Source of the DNA: an uncultured Mucilaginibacter sp.
GTDB lineage: Bacteria > Bacteroidota > Bacteroidia > Sphingobacteriales > Sphingobacteriaceae
Direction of reading: 5' to 3'
Length of the DNA stretch: 53,390 bases
NCBI GenBank assembly: GCA_913777515.1
Contig: CAJYSL010000435.1
Coordinates: 1-53,390, forward strand
This document shows positions 45,501 through 52,466 of this stretch, piece by piece; the first letter of the stretch is position 1, and each line of letters begins with the position of its first letter. A program made the translations under genes and the position numbers. The notes under the pieces were generated by a model. It saw only the letters and a list, made by a program, of their open reading frames with translations. It searched no databases and was not told the origin of the DNA.

Positions 45501-46017
45501 TGTCAAATCAAAAGATGGAGAGTATTGGGAAACAGGATTTGTGAAAGCAAACAACGGATTAGCAAAAGGGACTGCGTTATTTGCTTTAGATTTCTTAAAT
45601 GTGCTTTCTTTTGGAAAAGGAGAAGGGGTCTTTTTAGCAGAGACTAATGCTAAAGCAAGTGTAAGTAATTTAGCTAATAAAGTAATTAAGCAAATGGATC
45701 GCTTCGGTGATGTCGCTAATTTAAATTTTGGTGATTCAAAAACTGGTTTATTGCATATATTACAACGTCATTCTGTTGATGGATTTAATAATATTCCAAA
45801 GGGAGATCTGTTCCCGAGCGGCACAACTCCTAAAGAAATTGTTAATGCAATTAATGATGTTTACACTAAAGGTACAAGAGTAAGTGATCCTAAAAGAGTT
45901 ATGCAGACTTTTGAAAAAAGGATTAAAATTCATGGCGAATCTGACAATTACCGATTGATCATTGACACAAAAAAGGAGAATGTCGTTACATTTTTTAAAA
46001 TTGGGGGGCTCAATTAA
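42532..46017 (+). CDS. DUF6443/RHS-core polymorphic toxin with a nuclease-like tip (cassette C)
   Basis: 1161 residues: signal peptide ending VPTAFAQ; beta region and DUF6443-type block (ITTFVPRQALN ... NVAYFDGLGRPLQTVQVKGN) very similar to the cassette B protein; YD repeats; RHS core (YDYGARFYDPTIARW, NDPIRFTDPDG near residue 938). The tip of about 220 residues ends in a compact alpha/beta domain (LLHILQRHSVDGF ... EIVNAINDVYTKG ... YRLIIDTKKENVVTFFKIG). Its HI..RH start and final beta hairpin resemble RNase toxins of the BECR (barnase-EndoU-colicin-RelE) type; the two His would be catalytic candidates. This is a pattern-level call. DNA turns AT-rich after DPDG. The stop overlaps the start of the putative immunity gene (TAATG). 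Confidence 0.85.
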   Translation: MKTYLMQLYPVTLKRRLAAAVLSLVLTVPTAFAQKIIKDVTLTTSQEIYYPGIIIIKPNTVISPTAGQSIRIYTSSGPVCATLAANPSANQNYITTFVPRQALNAIDNNVTNCQVMQNVAYFDGLGRPLQTVQVKGNPSGTRDVIQPFVYDTYGKESKKLLPYTTETTTPGTYRAGALTGEQSDFYSQSGLGYKNTDYPFSQTVIERSPLNRLLEQGAPGSGWQPYNTAISNSGHTIRTEYRSNAASGSYSVRKYKADAAAGSVERELSSTENYAAGELYLTVLKDENWKETDGLAGQAHEYKDKEGRIICKRVFNNNNGSIEMLSTHYVYDKYGNLCFVLTPKSGADSGTPGQSTQDQLCYQYRYDVGNRQVLKRLPGKGWEEMIYNKLDQIVFTQDAVQAGNQQRSFIKYDAQGRVIMTGVETGHTLSREQVQEIVDNHAGPLWETPDPSQSSGFFGYTNNAVPANTNTMKPMVVNFYDDYRMIDTRPFGEPTGNQSVHTTGLLTGSLVKTLDDVNGNTRYWTAFYYDHKGRVVQSKSQNHLGGTDLMNNTYNEITGELLTTNRVHTGSGSNAVTITNRYTYDHMGRKLDTYQKMNSDDSVLLSRLEYNEVGQLKNKSLGNGLQAIQYAYNERGWMKSMSAPLFNMELRYQDALNGVAEQWNGNISNQVYTNGNSNTFNYTYDKLNRLLKGSATGMSEELQYDMMGNITSLKRDGTSRDYTYYNGGLSNQLKAVANLTTVDYVYDGNGNVTTDGRLDKTITYNVLNLPQTITKGGTNVTYLYDATGRKLRKTSSGSTTDYVGGIQYKADGTIEFVRTEEGLAKRSGSSYAYYYDLKDHLGNVRTTFYRNPNNGRIDTLQRDNYYAFGLRKIGTVTGNNKYLYNGKELQDETEQYDYGARFYDPTIARWISVDPLAEKGRRWSPYNYTFNDPIRFTDPDGMWPDENNDDAGGPPSSGDFANALAIDILSVKHSLYNIFLRPFTNKEATFVKSKDGEYWETGFVKANNGLAKGTALFALDFLNVLSFGKGEGVFLAETNAKASVSNLANKVIKQMDRFGDVANLNFGDSKTGLLHILQRHSVDGFNNIPKGDLFPSGTTPKEIVNAINDVYTKGTRVSDPKRVMQTFEKRIKIHGESDNYRLIIDTKKENVVTFFKIGGLN

Positions 46018-46439
46018 TGTTTAAAATTTGTTTAAGTGAAAATCATTATGAAGCAGATGAAAATTCATCTTTAGCGTTTGGTTGGTTCGAATTGAATAAA
46101 AGTGAACTTACCGTGTATTTTTTTAGAGATAGAAAATGTATGGTTTTTTTAACTTTATATACTCTCATAGAATCGCTACTTAAATTGAAGATCAAGAACG
46201 AGACCCAAAGGTGGGTAGGAGAAGATAACGGTAAAGTGTTTTTTTTAAATAAACAAAAAACAATGCTTACAATTGAAGATAAAGACGTTAAACTTACAAC
46301 TGACTTTAGCGTTTTTTTGGACGCTGTTGTGGCCGAAGCAAAGTCTTTACTACGTGATTCGAAAACAAGGAACCCCGACATTATAGAAGAAGGGCCATAT
46401 ATTGATTTAGAATCATTAGTCTCTGATTTTGATAATTAA
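46017..46439 (+). CDS. Cytoplasmic putative immunity protein to the nuclease-like tip
   Basis: 140 residues, no signal peptide, acidic, no recognised domain. The ATG overlaps the toxin stop codon (TAATG), so it is translationally coupled. Unlike the lipoprotein partners in cassettes A and B, this one stays in the cytoplasm, the compartment in which a nuclease tip would act; that agreement supports both calls. Low GC content matches the tip. The immunity role is inferred. Confidence 0.7.
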   Translation: MFKICLSENHYEADENSSLAFGWFELNKSELTVYFFRDRKCMVFLTLYTLIESLLKLKIKNETQRWVGEDNGKVFFLNKQKTMLTIEDKDVKLTTDFSVFLDAVVAEAKSLLRDSKTRNPDIIEEGPYIDLESLVSDFDN

Positions 46440-46577
46440 AACCTTTTATCGATCCTCCTGGATTAGCGTGAGAGCGTCAAGAAATGTAAAAGTGCAATAT
46501 TAACGTTGCAGGCAGTAGGAAAAAATTGAATTGTGCTTTTCTGTCATATAAGTCTAGAACAGATCTTGCCCTGCTTT

Positions 46578-46698
46578 AGCGCAAGTCTTAAAGCATCAGG
46601 AAGTGATAAGGACTGACTTATGCTTTTGCAATTGGATCAGCTCCTAACCAACGCAAGAAGATAGGGTCGAATAAAAGCGCAAATGCTTCTCATACTCT
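46578..46698. repeat. Degenerate hairpin repeats after cassette C
   Basis: Two decayed units: 46578-46623 (AAGTC/GACTT arms around a 27-base loop) and 46651-46698 (GAAG/CTTC arms, loop motif AAGCGCAAATGC shared with the copies after cassettes A and B). A half unit may lie near 46465-46500. The 46440-47040 stretch also contains the terminator and gspF fragment and no gene I can support. Confidence 0.4.
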
Positions 46699-46709
46699 TA
46701 GAGCGATTA

Positions 46710-46750
46710 ACAACAAAGCAGCCTGGCGTTTAGCCGGGCTCCTTTGTTGT
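46710..46750 (+). terminator. Terminator-like hairpin of cassette C
   Basis: ACAACAAAG (46710-46718) pairs with CTTTGTTGT (46742-46750), with a further inner GC stem. The loop segment GGCGTTTAGCC is the reverse complement of the loop in the cassette A terminator, although the flanks run in the same direction. Confidence 0.55.
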
Positions 46751-46780
46751 ATGAATATCTTTTTCAACTGTTACCCAAGC

Positions 46781-46905
46781 TTATTAAAAACTATTACTCG
46801 TTTCGAACAGCGGCAGATACATCGAAATTAGAATTCCCTTACAATCAGTCTTAAAAAATTATGACCAGCGTTTCCATCACGCCGCTCAAGGTTGTACTTT
46901 TTTGT
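46781..46905 (-). pseudogene. Decayed inverted 3' fragment of gspF
   Basis: On the minus strand, DNA similar to the last 40 codons of gspF is visible (TLSGVMETLVIIF resembles TALSSMMEPLIIIF), but with stops and frameshifts. The copy is clearly more diverged than 12878-13037. It follows the hairpin and terminator in the same order as at cassettes A and B. Confidence 0.75.
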
Positions 46906-47040
46906 TTTGAGGAACATTATTTTTAACCAAAAGGCATACCAAAAGAATTCATCTATCATCAATAAAAAAGTTGTATTCTAATACCCAATTCTTAACTCAC
47001 CAATTACTCATCATTACACCTCAATCCAATCTTTTCACAC

Positions 47041-48066
47041 ATGAATAAAAAACTTTTTATGGTGGTGCTGTTAGCGCTGCCTGCCTGTTTAGCTTACGGG
47101 CAAAACAGCTTTCCTGCAACCGGTAATGCCGGTGTGGGTACCACTAGTCCAAATGCTCCGTTGCAAATCAACGGAAACAGCAACGGCTTTACCGGCAGCC
47201 GTAATTCTATCGCTCTTAATAATGTTACCGGAGCTTCCAATGAGATAACCTTTGTGCACAATGGGACAGTTAAATGGGAACTTGGGAGCGACATAAACTC
47301 AAACGGCGGTAACAATTTTTACTTATACAAAGCTACACCCAGCGGGAGCTTCCCGTTTTTCGTGGCCGAAAATGGAAATGTAGGTATTGGTACGCAACAG
47401 CCCGGTCAGAAGCTGGATGTCAGTGGTTCTATCAGGATACCTATCGGCTCAAGCACTATATTTGATGGAGGTGCTGACGGTTCATCCATTCGCCAGGATA
47501 ACGGCGGCTCGTTTAACATGAATGCCAGCACCAGCGGTGGCGGAAATGGAAACATAGTGTTAAATGCTGCTTCGGGGCGTGGGCTGTACCTCAATTTCAG
47601 CAGCGGGACAAATACATTCTTTTGTAACGGAGCATCGGGCATTACCGGCGTAATCCAGTCAAACGGTAATATGGGCATAGGCACTACCGACCCCCGGGGC
47701 TACAAGCTGGCGGTGGCAGGCAGCGCCATAGCCGAGTCGGTTACTGTTAAACTGCAATCACAATGGCCCGATTACGTTTTTAAACCCGCTTATGCGCTTC
47801 GTTCTATCGATCAAACGGCGTCCTATATCAAAAGCAACGGCCACCTGCCGGACATGCCTTCAGCAGAAGAAATTAAGGAAAAAGGAGTAGACGTAGGCGA
47901 GATGCTTAAACTGCAAACTAAAAAGATTGAGGAACTGACTTTATACCTGATTGACAATGCCAAACGCGACCAGCAAAAGCAAAATCTTTTATTCAAGCAG
48001 CAGCGCCAAATCCTGAAAATGAAAAAGGAGCTGACTGCTTTAAAAAGTAAAATAACAAAGTTGTAA
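47041..48066 (+). CDS. Fibre-type secreted protein
   Basis: 341 residues with a signal peptide ending CLAYGQ. NAGVGTTSPNAPLQING, NVGIGTQQPGQKLDVSG and NMGIGTTDPRGYKLAVAG repeats separate Gly/Asn-rich beta regions. The C-terminal block (AESVTVKLQSQWPDYVFKPA, HLPDMPS, VGEMLKLQTKKIEELTLYLI) continues into a basic coiled coil. It follows the gspF fragment after cassette C and is convergent with the next fibre gene at a distance of only 8 bases. No RHS gene accompanies it, so it may be a remnant or a donor of exchangeable fibre tips. Confidence 0.8.
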   Translation: MNKKLFMVVLLALPACLAYGQNSFPATGNAGVGTTSPNAPLQINGNSNGFTGSRNSIALNNVTGASNEITFVHNGTVKWELGSDINSNGGNNFYLYKATPSGSFPFFVAENGNVGIGTQQPGQKLDVSGSIRIPIGSSTIFDGGADGSSIRQDNGGSFNMNASTSGGGNGNIVLNAASGRGLYLNFSSGTNTFFCNGASGITGVIQSNGNMGIGTTDPRGYKLAVAGSAIAESVTVKLQSQWPDYVFKPAYALRSIDQTASYIKSNGHLPDMPSAEEIKEKGVDVGEMLKLQTKKIEELTLYLIDNAKRDQQKQNLLFKQQRQILKMKKELTALKSKITKL

Positions 48067-48074
48067 TTACGGCG

Positions 48075-48965
48075 CTACTTTTTAATCACCTTAAGCGCTT
48101 TTTTCAAGGCTGTATTGGAGCGCTTAAGGTTTTCAATGTCCTTTTTTTGCTCAATTAAGTACAACGTTAACTCTTCTATTTTTTTCATTTGCAGTTTCAC
48201 CAGCTCACCCAGGCTGGCGCCGTTGGTTTCAATCTCTGTAGCTGATGGTATTTCGGGTAAATGATGGTTTTTTTGGATGTAAGAGTCAACGCGTTTTAAA
48301 GAGGGTAATGCGTAGCTGGGTTTAAATACATAATCGCCCCAATTGCTCATATCAACCTTTACTTCCTGGGCATGTACGGTGCCTTTAACGGCCAGCTTGG
48401 TATCGGGCGTAGTGGTGCCTATGCCCACATTGCCCGACATTATATAGCTATTACCATTAGTATTAAAAAATACTCGTTTCTCGCCTTGATGACTAACCGC
48501 AAAGCCATGTATACCTGCCCAGTCATGCGTCATCCACTCCAAAACACCATCAGCCGGAGAGTACAATTTTTTATCAGCGGCATTCCAGTCAAAGCCAATG
48601 CCACCTCCTTTCACGGTAAGCCTTTGTTCAGGCTGATCGGTTCCGACACCTACATTGCCGCCAAAAGGCTGAAGATTAAGATTTCTCGAAGTCCAGCTAA
48701 CATTGGGTTGTACAGTTTGGATATATCCAACCCCTTTATCTGCTGCAACACCCATTAGTAACCCGGAAGAATTATTTGTATCATTTACACGTATCCCGGA
48801 TTGATATTGCGGATCCCCATAATTCGGCGAATTAACAACTAAATGAAACGCACTTAAGGGATTGCTTGTGCCAATGCCCACATTACCGTTAGCCGGAAAT
48901 GTATTTTGCGCAAAAGAATAGCAGCTGGTCAAACAGCCGAAAGCTAATAACAAAGTCTTTTTCAT
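48075..48965 (-). CDS. Fibre-type secreted protein
   Basis: 296 residues with signal peptide MKKTLLLAFGCLTSCYSFAQ. Three fibre repeats (NVGIGTSNPLSAFHLVV, NVGVGTDQPEQRLTVKG, NVGIGTTTPDTKLAVKG), then the C-terminal block (WGDYVFKPSYALPSLKRVDS, HLPEIPS, LGELVKLQMKKIEELTLYLI) and a Lys-rich coiled coil. It is transcribed towards the left, downstream of the 49055-49954 gene with an 89-base gap. Confidence 0.8.
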   Translation of the reverse strand: MKKTLLLAFGCLTSCYSFAQNTFPANGNVGIGTSNPLSAFHLVVNSPNYGDPQYQSGIRVNDTNNSSGLLMGVAADKGVGYIQTVQPNVSWTSRNLNLQPFGGNVGVGTDQPEQRLTVKGGGIGFDWNAADKKLYSPADGVLEWMTHDWAGIHGFAVSHQGEKRVFFNTNGNSYIMSGNVGIGTTTPDTKLAVKGTVHAQEVKVDMSNWGDYVFKPSYALPSLKRVDSYIQKNHHLPEIPSATEIETNGASLGELVKLQMKKIEELTLYLIEQKKDIENLKRSNTALKKALKVIKK

Positions 48966-49054
48966 TGTTTTACGTATCGGGATATGTAGTTTACTTGGTA
49001 ATCAATAATTGATGATTAAAATAAAAAGGTGCGTTTGGGGAAGTATCTTTTAAA

Positions 49055-49954
49055 TTATTCGGCTTTATTCATCTTTTTTAACTGCTCAATTTCTTTTTGC
49101 TGACGGATGACATGCAGTGTAAGTTCTTCTACTTTTTCTAATAATTTCATGTTCATCTCACTCAGGTTGATGCCGTTCTTTTCCATCTGTTTGGCGGATG
49201 GTATACCCGGTAAGTGATGGTGAGTAGTAACATATTGGTCAATATCCTGGAGCGACTTTAAAGGGTAGTTATTACTAAATACATAGTCCGGCCCCGGCAC
49301 ATTCAGGTCCACCTTTACTTCTTTGCTATGTATTTTGCCGTTCACGGCCAGCTTTTCATCAGGGTTAGCGGTGCCGATGCCTACATTGCCGCTATTGTTC
49401 CAGATACCGCCTCCGGGCATGCCGATGTTTGCTTCGCCCCAGTCGGCATTATAACCCAACTGAATGGTACCGTTGCCTGCCCTGATGAAATCAACGCGAT
49501 TGCCGGAATCATGAAATCCGATAGAAGTGTAATCCTGCCCATTCAATCTCAGGGTAGTACCCGAGGTGGTCCAGTTACCGGTGTTAGGGATGTAGTTTGT
49601 GCCTTCAGAACCCAGGCTGGTATGCAGGCGGTTCTCCAGTACCACTTTTGACCAGGGTTGGCTTGCACTGTTGTTGGTTTTGCGGAAGTATAAGTCCTGG
49701 TCGAAGAAACTTCCTGAAAATTGCATGGCAAAATTGTTTACTGTGTTACGGTGTCTTACATCCAGCAAATGCCACCAGCTGGATGCTCCGCCTGGAAAGT
49801 TTACAGGATTTTCAGCATCAAAAAAGCCCGATGTTGCACCCTGGTCGCCCTGTAGCCCGGCATCATTGCGTGGTTGTGTATCAAGATTGGAGTGATTTAT
49901 TCCACAAAAAAATAGGGCCAGCATACCCAAAGCCAGATAGTTGATTTTTTTCAT
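49055..49954 (-). CDS. Fibre-type secreted protein with pyocin-knob-like domain
   Basis: 299 residues. The signal peptide ends FFCGINHS, the same as the frameshifted gene at 3484, then RNDAGLQGDQGATSGFFD, WWHLLDVRH, NNFAMQFSG and LYFRKTNNS..QPWSKVVLE form a pyocin-knob-like domain closely similar to that in 28493-29452. NVGIGTANPDEKLAVNG and the C-terminal block (GPDYVFSNNYPLKSLQDIDQ, HLPGIPS, LSEMNMKLLEKVEELTLHVI) follow. The 337 bases before it (49955-50291) hold no gene and must contain its promoter, but I see no clean -7 box there. Confidence 0.8.
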   Translation of the reverse strand: MKKINYLALGMLALFFCGINHSNLDTQPRNDAGLQGDQGATSGFFDAENPVNFPGGASSWWHLLDVRHRNTVNNFAMQFSGSFFDQDLYFRKTNNSASQPWSKVVLENRLHTSLGSEGTNYIPNTGNWTTSGTTLRLNGQDYTSIGFHDSGNRVDFIRAGNGTIQLGYNADWGEANIGMPGGGIWNNSGNVGIGTANPDEKLAVNGKIHSKEVKVDLNVPGPDYVFSNNYPLKSLQDIDQYVTTHHHLPGIPSAKQMEKNGINLSEMNMKLLEKVEELTLHVIRQQKEIEQLKKMNKAE

Positions 49955-50291
49955 TGAAATGTAAATAAGGTTTAAGCTAAAATTAAAGTATTTGAGGAGA
50001 TGGAGCCATAAAGCTGCGGTTTAAAATGGGTGCTATCTTGATGGAAGCACAGAGGAGCTGCATAAAGATTGTGTGATTGGTTTAAGGTCTGTTTTAAATT
50101 AAATTATGTAAGCAATTTTAGAAAAAAAACGCAATCATACAATAGCATTTAAGATAAAATTGAGTATCTCAAAACAAATCATAAAATGCTTATTTTGCTT
50201 AATCCTTTGAGTCTTTGAAGGCTTTTTTTATTTTTGAGCAAACTATCAAAAAAACAGAACTTTTGTCAGCTGTCTGAGATTTTGAATTACT

Positions 50292-50966
50292 TCACCAATT
50301 ACTGATAAACGCGTTGCCAACCGGAACCTTGCAAGATCCTACATGCAACTGATGACGCTCGGTGCGGTCAACTTTCGACCTGTTGACGATGTAGGAGCGA
50401 TGAACCCTTGTAAATTGTGTTTCCGGCAACAAGGCAATCGCATCGTTCATGGTTAACCGCGACAATATCTTGCGGCCATCTGCTAAAACAAAACTCATAT
50501 AATTGCCTACACTTTCCAGGTAAAGAAGGTCAGTGTAGTAAACTTTTATCTGTTCGTAGCCTGATTTTATAAAAATGCTTTCTACAGCAACGGGTTGATA
50601 ATTTTGTTTGGCCTGCCATTGGTCGTTGGCCTTATGGCAGGCTTTCAAAAAGCGGGTGAAAGGAAAGGGTTTGAGCAGGTAGTCTACTGCGTTGAGCTCA
50701 TAGCTTTGCACGGCATGCTCAGCGTAAGCGGTGGTAAATATCACCATCGGTTTCTGCTGCAAACTTTCCATCAGTTCAAGTCCTGTTATATCAGGCATCT
50801 TGATATCCAGAAACAACAAACTTACTGGTTCTTTGGCTAAATGCTCAATCGCCTTAAAAGCATCTGTAAAGCAGGCTGTAAGTTCCAGAAACGGCACCTT
50901 ATCTGCATGCGAACGTATAACGTTCAGCGCTAAGGGCTCATCGTCAATGGCTATGGCTTTAATCAT
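50292..50966 (-). CDS. LytTR-family response regulator
   Basis: 224 residues. An N-terminal receiver domain starts IKAIAIDDEPLAL, with phospho-acceptor Asp in LLFLDIKMP near residue 54, conserved Thr in FTTAYAEHA and Lys in YLLKPF. A LytTR DNA-binding domain runs from about residue 128 (FIKSGYEQIKVYYTDLLYLE; TRVHRSYIVNRSKVD). Proteins of this type act with LytS/YehU kinases. It is the last gene of a three-gene unit whose kinase is at 52463. Its target genes are unknown; the fibre genes next door are candidates only by position. Confidence 0.9.
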   Translation of the reverse strand: MIKAIAIDDEPLALNVIRSHADKVPFLELTACFTDAFKAIEHLAKEPVSLLFLDIKMPDITGLELMESLQQKPMVIFTTAYAEHAVQSYELNAVDYLLKPFPFTRFLKACHKANDQWQAKQNYQPVAVESIFIKSGYEQIKVYYTDLLYLESVGNYMSFVLADGRKILSRLTMNDAIALLPETQFTRVHRSYIVNRSKVDRTERHQLHVGSCKVPVGNAFISNW

Positions 50967-52466
50967 TTATAAGTATTGCTGTATTTGTTGGTAAAGTTCG
51001 GCTTTATCACTCGGGCGTTTTGCATTTTGCTGCACCAATTTCCCATTTTTATCAAATATAAAATAAGTGGGATAATATCGTATGCCGTCACCCTTTGGTA
51101 GCAGTTCGTTCCAAAACTGCTCCATGTCTTTGCCATTTTTGCGGATATGCAAACCAGTGATGCCATTTAATTTGATAAACTCTTTCCATTGCACATCCTT
51201 AACATCCTCATCCATATCCAGGTATACAAAAGCGACGTCTTTACCTTTAAATTGTTGTTTGAGGGCCGGGTTGTAACGCAGTTCGTCTTTACACGGGCCA
51301 CACCAGGTACCCCATATATCCAGGTAAACTACTTTGCCTTTAAGTTTGCTGATGGCCTGGTATATCGACGTCATTTTTTCGTAGCCATCGGCTACCACAA
51401 TTTCTTTATTGGCCGCGTTGGCTGCAAGCCTGGTTTTCAACGTACTTATTCTGCCTGTTAGGTAAGGGATATAACTGCTCTTTGGATAATTTACGGTTAA
51501 TTCATCCATCAATGGTTTGGCATACGCTAAATCGCCGCTGCTGCACTCGGTAAAAATTTTTTGTGCCAACCAGCCTTCAGCAAGGTTTTTAGGGTAAGTG
51601 TTGTGAACTAATAGCCAGTACACAAATGATTTTCCCTTAAGCTGAGCCACCCGTTTGCCACTATCAATAGTGATATTGTATTGCGGTAAAAAAGTTGCTG
51701 GGTCCTTGGCTTTTTCAGGGCCTAAAGTGGTAAATAGCTGTGTTTCCTGGTAACCAATGTGTTTGTCGGCAAAGCTCCAGTAAAGAGGGCCCGCAGGCAT
51801 TATTTCCGAAGCCAAAGGAACCTTATCGAAGATTTGCAGGATGAAGCTATCAATGCTTTTCCCGTCGGTGCGGTCCATTATTCCACGTGCAAAGTCGTTT
51901 AAAAAAAGTATGTAACGGGCTTTTATTTCCTGGATGATAAGTTTTTTGTTTGAACCGGTCAACGATGATGATTCTATCATTTTGATATGCTGGTCTCGTG
52001 TAGCTTTCCAGGGCGTTACCACTTTATCCTGTAGCTCTGTAAGACTTAATTTTGCATAGGCATTGTTTTTATAGGCTTTTGCAAAAAACGGAATGCTGTG
52101 CAAATCCACCTGGTCTAATATTCGGTTCTCTGCAGCAGCAGTGCCATCAAATACCATACTGCTGTCTGCAGAATTATAATTTATGACGAGTGATTTGCCT
52201 GGGGTGAGCAACAGGCACGCAACCTTGTCTTTTAGCCTGATGTTGCCAAACTTTTGCCGGGGCAGATTGAGCCGAGTAGCAAAGTTACCACCGGCATCAA
52301 CCGGGATGGCTACATCATTGTCGGGATAATAGCCAAACAAAAAGGGGATGTTCAAATAAATGGTATCAGCCTTGGTGGTTCCGCCAATATGGCCGCTTAG
52401 CCTGAACTGGGCAAAAACGTGAGCATTGGCATAGCAGATAAAGAATAGGGTGAGAAGCTTTTTCAT
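50967..52466 (-). CDS. TlpA-like thioredoxin-fold protein, secreted
   Basis: 499 residues: signal peptide (MKKLLTLFFICYANAHVFAQ), a DUF4369-like N-terminal beta domain, a helical middle region, and a C-terminal TlpA/AhpC-type thioredoxin domain with the CGPC redox pair in WGTWCGPCKDE near residue 394. Such proteins reduce disulfides or act as periplasmic oxidoreductases in Bacteroidota. Its ATG overlaps the kinase stop by two bases and it abuts the response regulator, an unusual place for a redox protein. It may report or maintain the envelope redox state for the kinase; that is inference. Confidence 0.85.
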   Translation of the reverse strand: MKKLLTLFFICYANAHVFAQFRLSGHIGGTTKADTIYLNIPFLFGYYPDNDVAIPVDAGGNFATRLNLPRQKFGNIRLKDKVACLLLTPGKSLVINYNSADSSMVFDGTAAAENRILDQVDLHSIPFFAKAYKNNAYAKLSLTELQDKVVTPWKATRDQHIKMIESSSLTGSNKKLIIQEIKARYILFLNDFARGIMDRTDGKSIDSFILQIFDKVPLASEIMPAGPLYWSFADKHIGYQETQLFTTLGPEKAKDPATFLPQYNITIDSGKRVAQLKGKSFVYWLLVHNTYPKNLAEGWLAQKIFTECSSGDLAYAKPLMDELTVNYPKSSYIPYLTGRISTLKTRLAANAANKEIVVADGYEKMTSIYQAISKLKGKVVYLDIWGTWCGPCKDELRYNPALKQQFKGKDVAFVYLDMDEDVKDVQWKEFIKLNGITGLHIRKNGKDMEQFWNELLPKGDGIRYYPTYFIFDKNGKLVQQNAKRPSDKAELYQQIQQYL

